Below the pieces are notes generated by a model. The model saw only the letters and a list, made by a program, of their open reading frames with translations. It searched no databases and was not told the origin of the DNA. The position numbers and the translations under genes are program-made. Positions 8,698 to 18,600 of a DNA stretch of 64,000 nucleotides are shown piece by piece. This stretch comes from Coriobacteriia bacterium (lineage in GTDB: Bacteria; Actinomycetota; Coriobacteriia; Anaerosomatales; Anaerosomataceae). The stretch lies in NCBI GenBank assembly GCA_030652115.1, contig JAUSBK010000001.1:430254-494253 (forward strand). The letters are read 5' to 3'. Position 1 is the stretch's first letter. Every line of letters starts with the position of its first letter.

Positions 8698-9314
8698 AGC
8701 CAGCGAGCGCGAGCACCGCGCAATTCTCTTTGGCGGTCAGGCGGGTCGTCGCGCTCATCGACGACCGTCAGCCGGGGTACGCACGGCACGCGAACAGCGT
8801 GGCGCGCCTCACGCGGATGGTCGGCCTCCAGTTCAATCTCGGCAGCCGTGCGCTCGAGAGCCTGCGGCTTGCTGCGCTGCTCCATGACGCGGGTTCACTC
8901 CGGCTGCCGTTCGGTCACGTGGGATCGCGATGGCAGCTCGTGGCCGAGGAACGCCTTGTATGGGAGGCTCACCCGGCTGCTGGAGCGATGCTGGCGCGGA
9001 CGCTCGATCTGTCGCCCGAGGTCGAGCGCGCGGTGCTCGGTCATCACGAGCGGTGGGACGGCTCGGGTTATCCGTACGGGCTCTCGGGCACGCAGATACC
9101 GCTCATGGCCCGCATCCTCGGCGTGTGCGACAACTACGACGAGGCGCGCTCGGGGCACCTCGAGTTGGACTCGCAGCAGCTCACCGAGGCCGAGGCGCTC
9201 GCGCGCTTGCGCAGCGACGAACTGCGGCGCTTCGATCAGGACGTGGTGCTCGGGCTCGGCGACGCGCTCGGTCAGGAGCGCGAGATCAGCGCGCTGACCG
9301 GCGTGCTCGGCTAG
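8694..9314 (+). CDS. HD-GYP domain protein (short, soluble)
   Basis: 206 residues from the ATG at 8694 (ATGA overlap with the upstream gene). It is essentially a stand-alone HD-GYP domain: H64-D65 in LLHDAGS, the pair H117-H118 in GHHERWDGSGYPYG (GYP at 125-127), and a final VCDNYDE. Established knowledge: HD-GYP domains hydrolyse c-di-GMP or related nucleotides using a di- or tri-iron centre. The usual HDIGK motif reads HDAGS here, so a conserved lysine is missing and activity may be altered. It is probably cytoplasmic, transcribed with two small membrane/exported proteins. Confidence 0.82.
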   Translation: MKPASASTAQFSLAVRRVVALIDDRQPGYARHANSVARLTRMVGLQFNLGSRALESLRLAALLHDAGSLRLPFGHVGSRWQLVAEERLVWEAHPAAGAMLARTLDLSPEVERAVLGHHERWDGSGYPYGLSGTQIPLMARILGVCDNYDEARSGHLELDSQQLTEAEALARLRSDELRRFDQDVVLGLGDALGQEREISALTGVLG

Positions 9315-9970
9315 GGTGTTGCCAGGCCGCGGCGAATGGCCTCACTGACCGCCTGCGAGCGTGACTCCACGCCCAACTTCGAGTAGAGCGCATGCAGGTG
9401 GTTCTTCACGGTGCTTTCCGAGACGTGCAGTGTCTGCGCGATCTCGCGGTTCGACCGGCCCGCAACCAGGAGTTCGAGCACATCATGCTCGCGCTCGGTC
9501 GGCGTCGCATCGCGGGCAGGTCCCGGTCCGGTCGAGCGCGCCAGCCGGCGCATGCGCGAGAGCACGCCAGCGGAGAGCCTGGGGTCGAGCGCGGCCTCGC
9601 CAGCGGCGACGGTCGCCACCACGCGACGGACGTCTTCGGCGCTCTGGCCTGAGAGCGTGAGATAGCCGAGCGCGCCCGCCTCGAAGGCGTCGATGATGCC
9701 GGCGTCGGCCTCGGGTAACCCGACGATGATCACCTTCGAGTTCTCGAGCGCACTCACGCACGCCACGGGAGCGGCGGCCCCGCACTCCTCGCAGTGCACC
9801 ATATCAACGATCACGATGTCCGGCTCGAGCGTGGCGGCCCGCGCCACCCCTTCCTTCCAGTCCGCCGAGCGTCCAACGATCTCGACTCCCGGACTGGCGG
9901 CGAGTATGGCGCTCAGCCCCTCGAGGCACATCGTCTTCCGGCCGATCAGCAGAACGCGGGTTGCGGACAT
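9311..9970 (-). CDS. NarL/LuxR-type response regulator with atypical receiver
   Basis: A 219-residue protein with an N-terminal receiver-like fold and a C-terminal LuxR helix-turn-helix (about 155-208, PTEREHDVLELLVAGRSNRE and STVKNHLHALYSKLGV). The presumed phospho-acceptor D56 is present in IVIVDM. However, the acidic pair normally after strand 1 is replaced (VLLIGRKTM), and the conserved lysine near the end of the receiver reads GYLTLSG. This makes classical phosphorylation doubtful; a pseudo-receiver sensing a ligand or protein partner is possible. It starts 6 nt after the REC-PAS-GGDEF/EAL gene, so the two form an operon. Its 3' end meets the convergent HD-GYP gene. Confidence 0.88.
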   Translation of the reverse strand: MSATRVLLIGRKTMCLEGLSAILAASPGVEIVGRSADWKEGVARAATLEPDIVIVDMVHCEECGAAAPVACVSALENSKVIIVGLPEADAGIIDAFEAGALGYLTLSGQSAEDVRRVVATVAAGEAALDPRLSAGVLSRMRRLARSTGPGPARDATPTEREHDVLELLVAGRSNREIAQTLHVSESTVKNHLHALYSKLGVESRSQAVSEAIRRGLATP

Positions 9971-9976
9971 GTCGTC

Positions 9977-12013
9977 CTAGCCTTTCATTCGCAGCGATCG
10001 CGGCACTGTGCACAGGTTGCTTGCCGCCGGCGCGAGCATGGTCCCGGCCACCCGCGCCACGCCCAGCGTCTCCAGCGCTGCCAGCGCCGAGGAGTCCTCG
10101 ACACCCGTGACGGTCACGATGGAGCCGGCCTCGCGCCACTGCTCGAGCAGCTCGCGCACGTTCGGGCGCGGTTGGCCGGCCTCATCGAGAACTGCGGACA
10201 CGGGCAACTCTATCTCATCAGCGCCGAGGGCCGACGTACCGTTCGTCCCGAGCGACGAGAAGTCGATGCATGAGTGCACCAGGCGGATGGGGGAGCGTTG
10301 CGCCGCCTGAAGCCAGCCAGCGGGTGGGCGGATGCCGCCGGCGCTGCACATGGGGATCTCGAACAGCAGCTGGGCGGGGTCGACCGCAAGGCGGCTCGCT
10401 GCCAGTTCGGCTCGCTCGAAGATTGTGGGATCGAGGACGTCGGCGGTCGAAAGCTGCATCGAGCATGGTACACCCGCAGCGCGCGTGTGCTCGAGCGTGA
10501 GCTCCACGATACGCATGTTCACGCGGCGCGCTACACCGTGCTTCGCCGCGCCGAGGGCAAGTTCGTCGCCAGCGACCAGCCGCTCTTCGACGGCGTACGC
10601 GTAGCGGACCGCGCAGCGGGCCAGATGCCCGGCGGGAAGTGAGTAGACCGGGTTGAAGCTCATCGCCGGCGGCCCCTCGAGCGCTTCGATCAGGCGTCGT
10701 TCACTGTCACTCTTGGCATCGGCCGCAGGTGCAGTTCGGGCGGCCGCATGCAACAGCCGCACCTCGGGTATCACGTTGATCGCAACGTTCACGCTGAGTC
10801 GCATCTCGGGCGCTGCCGGCACGAGCGAGGACCGGGCTATCGCTGCGCACAGGGTGTCCGAGAGGTCGCTCGCCTCATCCCAGCCGAGTCCCTCGGCGAG
10901 CACCACGAACTCGGTTGCGCACAGCCGTGCCACGAGGTCCCCCGGGCGCACAGCATCGGTGATGGCGTGCGCGAGGTTCGCCACGGTGGCGTCGCCCACG
11001 TCGAAACCGTAGCGGTCGTTCACGCCTTTGAGGCTGTCACTGTCCACGAACAGCAGCGCGCAGTTCGAGCCCTTGCCCACATTGCGCAGGATCTCATCGA
11101 AGCGGCGGTCGAATACGTGTCGGGTGGGCAGATCGGTGAGGGGATCGTGTTCGGCCGCGTGGAGCAGGAGCTCCTTCTGCTGCTCCCGCTGCGTCACGTC
11201 GAGCGCCGCGAGCACGAAGCCGAGGCGGACCCCATCGGGGCTCTTGTACGGCAGGCCGGACACCTCGAACACGCGGTACGCGCCATCGTGTCTGGAGATG
11301 CGCATCGACGTGTGCATGGGATGGGGATCGCGCACGAGTGAGCCGAGGAAGGCCGCCGCCGCTGGGGCGTCCTCGGGATGCACGGCGGCAAGCAGTGCAG
11401 ACGCCTCCAGCTGTCCCGTGAACGTGCGCGACGTCTCGTTCGAGAAGTCCGGCTTGCCGCTCTCGTCGAGCGTGACGATGTGAACTGGGAGGTGGTCGAG
11501 CAGAGCGTGGTAGGAGTCACGCAGTGCGCGCGACTCGTCGAGTGCCGCCACCTTCTGGTCGAGCTTCCGCTCGATGCGGCCGCCATACCGATCGAGGATC
11601 GAGACGAGCCGCGCCTCGGTGAGCGCCGTGCGCCCCTCGGAGGAGTGGCTGCGCAGGACCTCGTTCACGGTCCTGATGAGCTCAGCCGGCTCGACCGGCT
11701 TGAGCAGGTACGCGTCCGCGCCCATTGCGGAGGCCAGCTGCAGATCGTCCGGGTGCGTGAAGCTCGCCGTGTGGAAGATGAAGGGCAGCCCCGCGAGTTC
11801 GGGGTCGCGCTTCAGCTCCAGGCACAGGCGGAAGCCGTCCATCACCGGCATCAGGCCGTCGGAGATCACCAGATCGAACGGCTCGGACTGCGCGCGCTTG
11901 AGGGCCTCGGCGCCGTCCGGCGTCTCGACCACCTCGTGCCCGGCGTGCGTGAGGATGACTCGAAGGAGATGTCGCGCCTCCGCCGAGTCGTCAGCAACGA
12001 GGATGCGCGCCAT
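9977..12013 (-). CDS. REC-PAS protein with degenerate GGDEF and EAL-like domains
   Basis: 678 residues. An intact receiver (about 1-125: acidic D8-D9, acceptor D52, lysine in YLLKPVEP) is followed by a PAS domain (about 170-275), a GGDEF-fold domain (about 285-430, starting DPLTDLPTRHVFD) and an EAL-like domain (about 455-675). The active-site GGDEF reads CATEF and no EAL motif is visible (the segment reads FNPVYSLPAGHL). Diguanylate cyclase and phosphodiesterase activity are therefore both unlikely. It may act as a c-di-GMP or protein effector controlled by phosphorylation. It is the first gene of an operon with the LuxR regulator and is divergent from the large histidine kinase, a possible partner. 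Confidence 0.87.
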   Translation of the reverse strand: MARILVADDSAEARHLLRVILTHAGHEVVETPDGAEALKRAQSEPFDLVISDGLMPVMDGFRLCLELKRDPELAGLPFIFHTASFTHPDDLQLASAMGADAYLLKPVEPAELIRTVNEVLRSHSSEGRTALTEARLVSILDRYGGRIERKLDQKVAALDESRALRDSYHALLDHLPVHIVTLDESGKPDFSNETSRTFTGQLEASALLAAVHPEDAPAAAAFLGSLVRDPHPMHTSMRISRHDGAYRVFEVSGLPYKSPDGVRLGFVLAALDVTQREQQKELLLHAAEHDPLTDLPTRHVFDRRFDEILRNVGKGSNCALLFVDSDSLKGVNDRYGFDVGDATVANLAHAITDAVRPGDLVARLCATEFVVLAEGLGWDEASDLSDTLCAAIARSSLVPAAPEMRLSVNVAINVIPEVRLLHAAARTAPAADAKSDSERRLIEALEGPPAMSFNPVYSLPAGHLARCAVRYAYAVEERLVAGDELALGAAKHGVARRVNMRIVELTLEHTRAAGVPCSMQLSTADVLDPTIFERAELAASRLAVDPAQLLFEIPMCSAGGIRPPAGWLQAAQRSPIRLVHSCIDFSSLGTNGTSALGADEIELPVSAVLDEAGQPRPNVRELLEQWREAGSIVTVTGVEDSSALAALETLGVARVAGTMLAPAASNLCTVPRSLRMKG

Positions 12014-12185
12014 CGTTGGACTCCTCTCGGTATCAGCATTCAGGCTACCCAGGGTTCCTACCCCGCTAGGGTGTATACCGTTCGTCGCATAGCTGGCTTT
12101 CGCAGGTGCGCTTATTGGGCATCATCACTCAGGACCCGTTCTGCGCCGATGCAGCACGCTTGATCGGTTTGAGGTGTCGGGAGAT

Positions 12186-14855
12186 ATGGTTCTCTCTCTT
12201 GTCCAGAATGTCGCGCTCGTGGCGATGCTGGTCGCCGTGCAGCGCTACCTCGCCCGCATGCTCGATGCGCATCCCCCGCTCGCGAGGGTGGCCTCGGGCA
12301 TCCTGTACGGCGCCGTGGCGATCGTCGGCATGCTCACGCCGTTCAACTTTGCGCCGGGTGTCTTCTACGACGGCCGCTCGATTATTCTGAGCCTGGCCGG
12401 CCTGTTCGGCGGTGCGCCGGTCGCGCTCATCGCTGTTGCGATAGCCGCCGGGTATCGCATCTTGCTCGGCGGGGTCGGCGTGGCTGCGGGCGTGGCGACC
12501 ATTGTGATCTCGGCACTGCTCGGCGTGGGGCTACGGCATCTGGTTCGCGGTCGCATCACGACGCTGCGCGGTCCGCATCTGCTGGCGCTCGGGGTGGCCG
12601 TACACGCCCTCATGCTGGCCGCGGGGAACCTCTTGCTGCCCGAGGGGGTGGCGCCGCAGGTCCTTCGTACGGTCGGGCCCCTCGTCATCACGATGTTCCC
12701 GGTCATCACCGCGATCACCGCGCGCATGATGATCGAGGAGCTGAAGGGCGAGCAGGCACGCGTTGACTTGCTGCAGGAGACCGAGCGCGTGCGCCTGGCG
12801 ATGCTGGCCGCCGATGAGGGCGCGTGGGACTACGATCCCATCAAGGACGAAGTACGCGTGTGCGCCGAGGCGGCAGCGTTGCTGGGGCGCGGCCAGCAGG
12901 CCTTCACCGCTACCGCCCAGGAGAGCATCGATCATATCCACCCCGACGACCGTTCGGCCGTACTCGAGCAGCGCGACGCACTGCTGCGCGATGGCTCGGA
13001 CGACTTTCAGGTGTACCAACGACTAAGGCTGCCGAACGAGGCCTACCGCTGGTTCTACGTGCTCGGCTCGGTCGTGGCGCGTGACGCCGAGGGACGGGCC
13101 ACGCGGGTGCTCGGCATCATCACCGACACCACACGGGCCCAGTCGGTCGCCGAGTCGCTGGAGCGGCGTGCCATCGAGGCCGAGCTTCTCGCCACGGCGA
13201 GCGCTCGCCTGCAGCGGAGCCTCGACCGCGATTCGGTGTTCGGTGTCGTGCATGACTACTTCCAGGCGCTGTTCCCGCGCGACGTCGTGATCGTCAACGA
13301 GGTGCAAGCGGGAGGCGACCAGCTCGTCATGCGCGAGGCACTCGGCGTGGGCGATGCGCTCTTCCGCAAAGCCGAGTCCTTCATGGGCTGGGCGGTCGCC
13401 GAGCGTCGATTCCCGGTGACGCCCGCGTATCGCGTGATTCTCGAGGCCGGCCGGATGGAGCGCATCGAAGGTGGACTTGCAGTGCTTGCCAAGGGCCAGC
13501 TGCCCGCTACCGTAAGCCGCTCGATCGAGCAGCTCCTCGGGGTGCGCGAGGTGTGGAGCATCGGCGTGGCGGACGCAGGGCGCGCCTATGCGGGCATCCA
13601 CGTGTTCATGCTCGAGAAGCGGCCGGAGATGCCCGCCGGCGTGGTTGAGTCCTTCGCGAGCCTCTGTTTCGTCACGCTCGCCGGGCTCGAGGCGCAGGCG
13701 CGGCTGGCCGAGAGCGAGGAGCGCTTCCGGACGCTCGTGGACACGGCACCTGAGGCGATCTTCGTCCAGACCGACTACGTGTTCGCGTACGTGAACAAGG
13801 CTGCGTGCACGCTCTACGGCGCCACGCGGGCCGCAGACCTCGTGGGCACCTCGGTGATGGACCGCTTCCGTGCCGACTATCACGAGGTGATCCATGAGCG
13901 GATCAGGGGCCTCAATGAGGAGCGCCAGTCGCAGCGTGCGATGGAGATGGTGCACGTGAGGCTCGACGGCTCCGAGGTCCCGGTCGAGGTGAGCGGTGCG
14001 CCCATCATCTACGAGGACCGGCCCGGCGCGGTCGTCTTCGTGCGTGATGTCACCGAGGCGAAGCAGGCGGCAGCCGAGATCAAGCGGCACCACGAGCATC
14101 TCGAGGAGCTCGTGGCCGAACGGACGCGCGAGTTGGAGGCCGCCAACGAGGGACTCGAACGCGCCACCCGGGCCAAGAGCGCGTTCCTCGCGCGGATGAG
14201 CCACGAGCTGCGCACGCCGCTGAACTCGATCATCGGCTTCTCGTCGCTGCTCGTGGAGGGGATGGCGGGTCCGCTCACCGACGAGCAGCAAGCGGAGATC
14301 GGGACGATCAACTCGGCGGGGCATCATCTGCTTTCGATCATCGGCGATCTGCTCGACCAGTCGCGCATCGAGGCCGACAGGGTGGTGGTCGACGCCGCCG
14401 AGTTCGCAGCCGGGGAGCTGCTCGGCGAGGTGGCCGGGATCCTCAAGCCACTCGCCGACCGGAGCGGCCTCGACGTGCAGGTGCGCACGCCTGATCGCCC
14501 TGTCGTCATGCTCTCCGATCGCGTGAAGGTGAAGCAGATCCTGCTCAACCTCGGCGGGAACGCCATCAAGTTCACCATCGAGGGCACCATCGAATTCGCT
14601 CTTACCGCCGACGACAGCTCGGTTGTCTTCACCGTCCGCGACACGGGCCGGGGGATCAGGCCGGAGCAGACCGACCGCATCTTCGAGTCGTTCACACAGG
14701 GCGACATTCCTGCCGACGAGGTGCTGGCCGGAACCGGTCTGGGCCTGAGCATCTCGCGCGAGTTCGCGCGCCTGCTCGGCGGCGACATCACGGTCACGAG
14801 CGAGCTCGGCGTGGGCTCCACGTTCACACTCACGTTGCCCCGCACCCGCGCGTAA
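12186..14855 (+). CDS. Multi-sensor hybrid-input histidine kinase (5TM-LYT, PAS, GAF-like, PAS)
   Basis: About 889 residues from the ATG at 12186, which has GAGGTG 9-15 nt upstream; a GTG at 12174 is the alternative. The N-terminus carries about five to six membrane helices of the LytS-type 5TM sensor. Then come a PAS domain (about 200-320), a GAF-like region (about 330-500), a second PAS (about 510-630), a coiled coil and the kinase core. H-box: SHELRTPLNSIIGF. N-box: ILLNLGGNAIKF. G1: DTGRGI. G2: GTGLGLSIS. It is a complete autokinase without a fused receiver. The divergent REC-PAS-GGDEF/EAL gene provides an intact receiver and is a candidate partner. The signal is unknown. Confidence 0.9.
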   Translation: MVLSLVQNVALVAMLVAVQRYLARMLDAHPPLARVASGILYGAVAIVGMLTPFNFAPGVFYDGRSIILSLAGLFGGAPVALIAVAIAAGYRILLGGVGVAAGVATIVISALLGVGLRHLVRGRITTLRGPHLLALGVAVHALMLAAGNLLLPEGVAPQVLRTVGPLVITMFPVITAITARMMIEELKGEQARVDLLQETERVRLAMLAADEGAWDYDPIKDEVRVCAEAAALLGRGQQAFTATAQESIDHIHPDDRSAVLEQRDALLRDGSDDFQVYQRLRLPNEAYRWFYVLGSVVARDAEGRATRVLGIITDTTRAQSVAESLERRAIEAELLATASARLQRSLDRDSVFGVVHDYFQALFPRDVVIVNEVQAGGDQLVMREALGVGDALFRKAESFMGWAVAERRFPVTPAYRVILEAGRMERIEGGLAVLAKGQLPATVSRSIEQLLGVREVWSIGVADAGRAYAGIHVFMLEKRPEMPAGVVESFASLCFVTLAGLEAQARLAESEERFRTLVDTAPEAIFVQTDYVFAYVNKAACTLYGATRAADLVGTSVMDRFRADYHEVIHERIRGLNEERQSQRAMEMVHVRLDGSEVPVEVSGAPIIYEDRPGAVVFVRDVTEAKQAAAEIKRHHEHLEELVAERTRELEAANEGLERATRAKSAFLARMSHELRTPLNSIIGFSSLLVEGMAGPLTDEQQAEIGTINSAGHHLLSIIGDLLDQSRIEADRVVVDAAEFAAGELLGEVAGILKPLADRSGLDVQVRTPDRPVVMLSDRVKVKQILLNLGGNAIKFTIEGTIEFALTADDSSVVFTVRDTGRGIRPEQTDRIFESFTQGDIPADEVLAGTGLGLSISREFARLLGGDITVTSELGVGSTFTLTLPRTRA

Positions 14856-14948
14856 GCGGTAAGGTGTTCACGGGCGACGGCACCGCACGAGACAGACCGC
14901 TCACCGCTCGCCCCTGGGTCTCACCCGTCGCGCGATACGAGGGAAGCT

Positions 14949-15650
14949 ATGGCATTCGTGCGCTTCGAGGACGTCCGCAAGGTCTACCACGTCGGCGAGG
15001 TCGACATCCACGCCGCTGACGGCGTGACGTTCGACGTCGAGCAAGGAGAGCTCACCGTGATCGTCGGGCCGAGCGGCGCCGGCAAGACGACGGTTCTCAA
15101 CATGCTCGGCGGGATGGACACCGCCACCTCGGGCACGATCCTGCTCGAGAACGACGAAGTAAGCGCGTACTCGCCTCGGAGGCTCACCGAGTACCGTCGC
15201 TACGACGTGGGCTTCGTCTTCCAGTTCTACAACCTGGTACCCAACCTCACGGCGCTTGAGAACGTGGAGCTCGCGGCACAGATCTGTCGCGACCCGCTCG
15301 ATCCCGCCGAGACGCTTCGCGAGGTGGGCCTCGGCCACCGCCTGGACAACTTCCCCGCACAGCTCTCCGGCGGCGAGCAGCAGCGTGTCGCGATCGCGCG
15401 GGCGCTGGCGAAGAACCCACGGCTGCTGCTGTGCGACGAACCCACCGGTGCGCTGGACGACGCCACCGGCAAGCAGATACTCAAGCTGCTGCAGGACACC
15501 GCGCGCGCACGCGGCCGCACGGTCATAATCATCACCCACAACCACGCGTTCACGGCGATGGCTGACCGGGTGATCCAGATCAGCAACGGTCGAGTCGTCG
15601 ACATGCGCGCGAACGCCGCGCCCGTCTCGGCCGACGAGATCGAGTGGTAG
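14949..15650 (+). CDS. ABC transporter ATP-binding protein (second FtsX-type module)
   Basis: A 233-residue ATPase with Walker A GPSGAGKTT (about 39-47), Q-loop VFQFYNLVPNLTALE, signature LSGGEQQR, Walker B with LLLCDEPTGALD, and the switch histidine in ITHNH. GAGGGAAG precedes the ATG. The 3' end overlaps the next gene, a very large FtsX-type permease, by 7 nt. It is a paralogue of the ATPase at 4849-5571; both belong to the MacB/LolD-like group. Substrate unknown. Confidence 0.93.
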   Translation: MAFVRFEDVRKVYHVGEVDIHAADGVTFDVEQGELTVIVGPSGAGKTTVLNMLGGMDTATSGTILLENDEVSAYSPRRLTEYRRYDVGFVFQFYNLVPNLTALENVELAAQICRDPLDPAETLREVGLGHRLDNFPAQLSGGEQQRVAIARALAKNPRLLLCDEPTGALDDATGKQILKLLQDTARARGRTVIIITHNHAFTAMADRVIQISNGRVVDMRANAAPVSADEIEW

Positions 15651-18600
15651 GCGCAGGAGTGCGCTTCGCGTTCAACAAGGAGATCGTCCGCTCGATCACC
15701 CACTCGTGGACCCGGTTCATCGCCATCTTCGCGATCGTGGCGCTCGGTGCGGGCTTCTACGCGGGGCTGCGCATGTGCGCGCCGGACATGCGCATCACCA
15801 TCGATCGCTACCTCGACGACACGGCGTTCATGGACGCGCACCTCATCTCCACGCTCGGCTTCTCGGATGCCGATGTAGCGGCGGTCGGCCGTGTGGAGGG
15901 CGTGGATGCGATCATGCCGTCGCACGTCGCGGACGCGACGGCGAGCACCGGTGACGCGAGTGTCACCGTGCGGATCCACTCGCTCGATATCGAAGCGGCC
16001 GCGGCGAGTGACACCACAGACGGCGAACGCGCCCTCTCGGCGGACCCGGGCTACCTCAACCGCCCGATCCTCGTGGAGGGGCGGTGGCCGGAGCGTTCGG
16101 GCGAATGCGTGATAGACCGGACCAGGGTCTACTCCAGCGGGCCGCAGATCGACGACACGTTGCTCCTTACGGCCGGCACGATGCCGCTCGAGGACACGTT
16201 CGCGCGTACGGACTTCAGGATCGTGGGCGTCGTCGACTCCTCGTATTACCTGCGGTTCACACGCGGAACCACCACGCTGAACGACGGCAATATCGACCGG
16301 TTCATCTACATCCCTGAAGCCGACTTCGCCGACCCCGACACCTACACCGACCTCTTCCTCACGGTCGACGGCGCGGCCGCGCTTTCCACCTTCTCGTCCG
16401 ACTACGACGAGCTCGTGGAGCCAGTGGCGCTCGCGCTATCGGACATCGCGCCCGAGCGCACTGCTGCGAGGCTCGCCGAGGTCAAGCTGAGCGCGCAGGA
16501 CACGCTCGACGAGAAGCGTGCCGAGTACGACGAGGCCCGCGCTACCGCGGACGCCGAATTCGCATCCGGAGCTGCCGACCTGGACGCCGCCGCCGCGGAG
16601 ATCGCCTCCTCGGAGACGCAGCTCGCGTCCGCGCGCCGGCAGTACGACGCCGGCGTGGCCGAGCTCGCAGCGCAACGCAGGGCCTTCGAGACGCAGACCT
16701 CGGCCGGCCAGGCGCAGATCGACGCCGGGTGGGCCGAACTGGCGACGCAGCGCGCGCAGCTCGATGCGCTGGCGGCTGCACTCCCGCTCCTCCAGCAGCA
16801 GGTCGCCGCCGCGCAGGCCGCGGTCACCGACCTGCAGCTCGCCTACGACGCAGCGCTCGCCGAGGAGGCGCTCGGCCACGCCACGTCGCCGACCTCCGCC
16901 GAGCTGCTGGTGCAGCTCACGGCCGCGCAGTCGCAGCTGGTCGCCGCACAGACCGCGTACGCCACGCAGGTGGCCACCTACGACGCCGGGACGGCCGCGC
17001 TCGCTGCCGGGGAGCAGGAGCTGAACGCCCGGCAGGCCGAGCTCGATGCGGCCAGGGCTTCTGCCGAGGCGCAGTTCGCCGCAGGGCGCGCCAGACTCGC
17101 GGCCGCGAAGCGTCGGATCGACGAGGGGTACGCAGCGCTCGCCGAGGGCGCGCAGACGCTCGCCGAAGGTCAGGCCGACTACGAGCGACAGAAGGCGGAC
17201 GCCGAGGCGGAGCTTGCTGACGCGCTTGCCCGGCTCGACGATGCGCAGGCCGAGATCGACGGCCTCGAGCGTCCCGACTGGTACGTGCTCGGCCGGGGTA
17301 CGAATCTCGGCTACGCGAGCGTGGCCGGGGATGCTGATGGCATCGATGCGATCTCACTCGTGTTCCCGCTCATCTTCTTCCTCGTGGCGGCACTCGTGTC
17401 GCTCACCACCATGACCCGCATGGTGGAAGACGAGCGCACGCTCATCGGGACCTACAAGGCGCTCGGGTACGGTAACGGCCGAATCGCCCTCAAGTACCTG
17501 GTGTACGCCGGCATCGCGAGCGTATTCGGCAGCATCTCGGGCATTCTCATCGGCTCGCAGGTCCTGCCGGACACCGTCTGGAACGCCTATACGACCGTCT
17601 ACACGGCGCCCCCGGCGGCCACTCCGATCGACGTGCCGCTCGCGTTGCTGGCGGGTCTGGCCTCGGTGAGCATCACGCTGATCGCGACCTTCGTCGCGGT
17701 CGAGGCCACCCTGCGCGAGGGGCCCGCGACGCTCATGTTGCCGCGCGCTCCGAAGCCCGGAAAGCGCATCTTGCTCGAGCGGATCAAGCCGCTGTGGTCC
17801 CGGATGTCGTTCTCCCGAAAGGTCACCGCTCGCAACCTCTTCCGCTACAAGAGGCGCCTGCTCATGACGGTGATCGGTATCGCCGGCTGCACTGCGCTGC
17901 TGCTCACCGGCTTCGGCCTCAAGGACTCCATCAACGACATCCTCGATATCCAGTACGGGGAGATCTCGCACTACACGACTATCGTGGGCTTCGATCCGGG
18001 GACGCTCGAATCCACCGCGACCGCGGGCACCCGTGACCTCCGGGACGCGCTCGAGGACCAGGCCGTCTTCACCGACTATCTGGTCGTGAACGTCGAGGGC
18101 ATGCAGATCACCAACGCCGCCGATCCACCGACGGCGGCCTCTGCGAGCGACGGCGGGACCGCCGTCCCCCGGGGCTTCGGCAACGAGGGACCCGACGAGA
18201 TGTCGATACACGGGTACGTCTGCGCGCCGCGTGAGCCAGGTCGCTTCGGCGACTTCATCTCGCTGCGCGAACGTCGAGGTGGCGACGGGCTTGCGCTCGA
18301 CGACTCCGGCGCGGTCATCACCGAAAAGATCGCCGACAAGCTCGGGCTCGAGGTCGGCGACGAGGTGCGCATCGAACGCCTCGATGAGAACGGCAACACG
18401 GTCGCCGGCTCGGCTGCGGTCTTCCCGGTCTCGGGCATCACCGAGCACTACGTGTCCCACTACGTTTACGTGATGCCCGCGCTCTACGAGCGCACGGCGG
18501 GTAAGCCGCCGGTCTACAACGAGGCGCTCACCATGGCGGTGGCGCGCGATGCCGGGGAGCGAGACGAGCTGTCGCAGGCGCTGCTCGAGCTGGATGGCGT

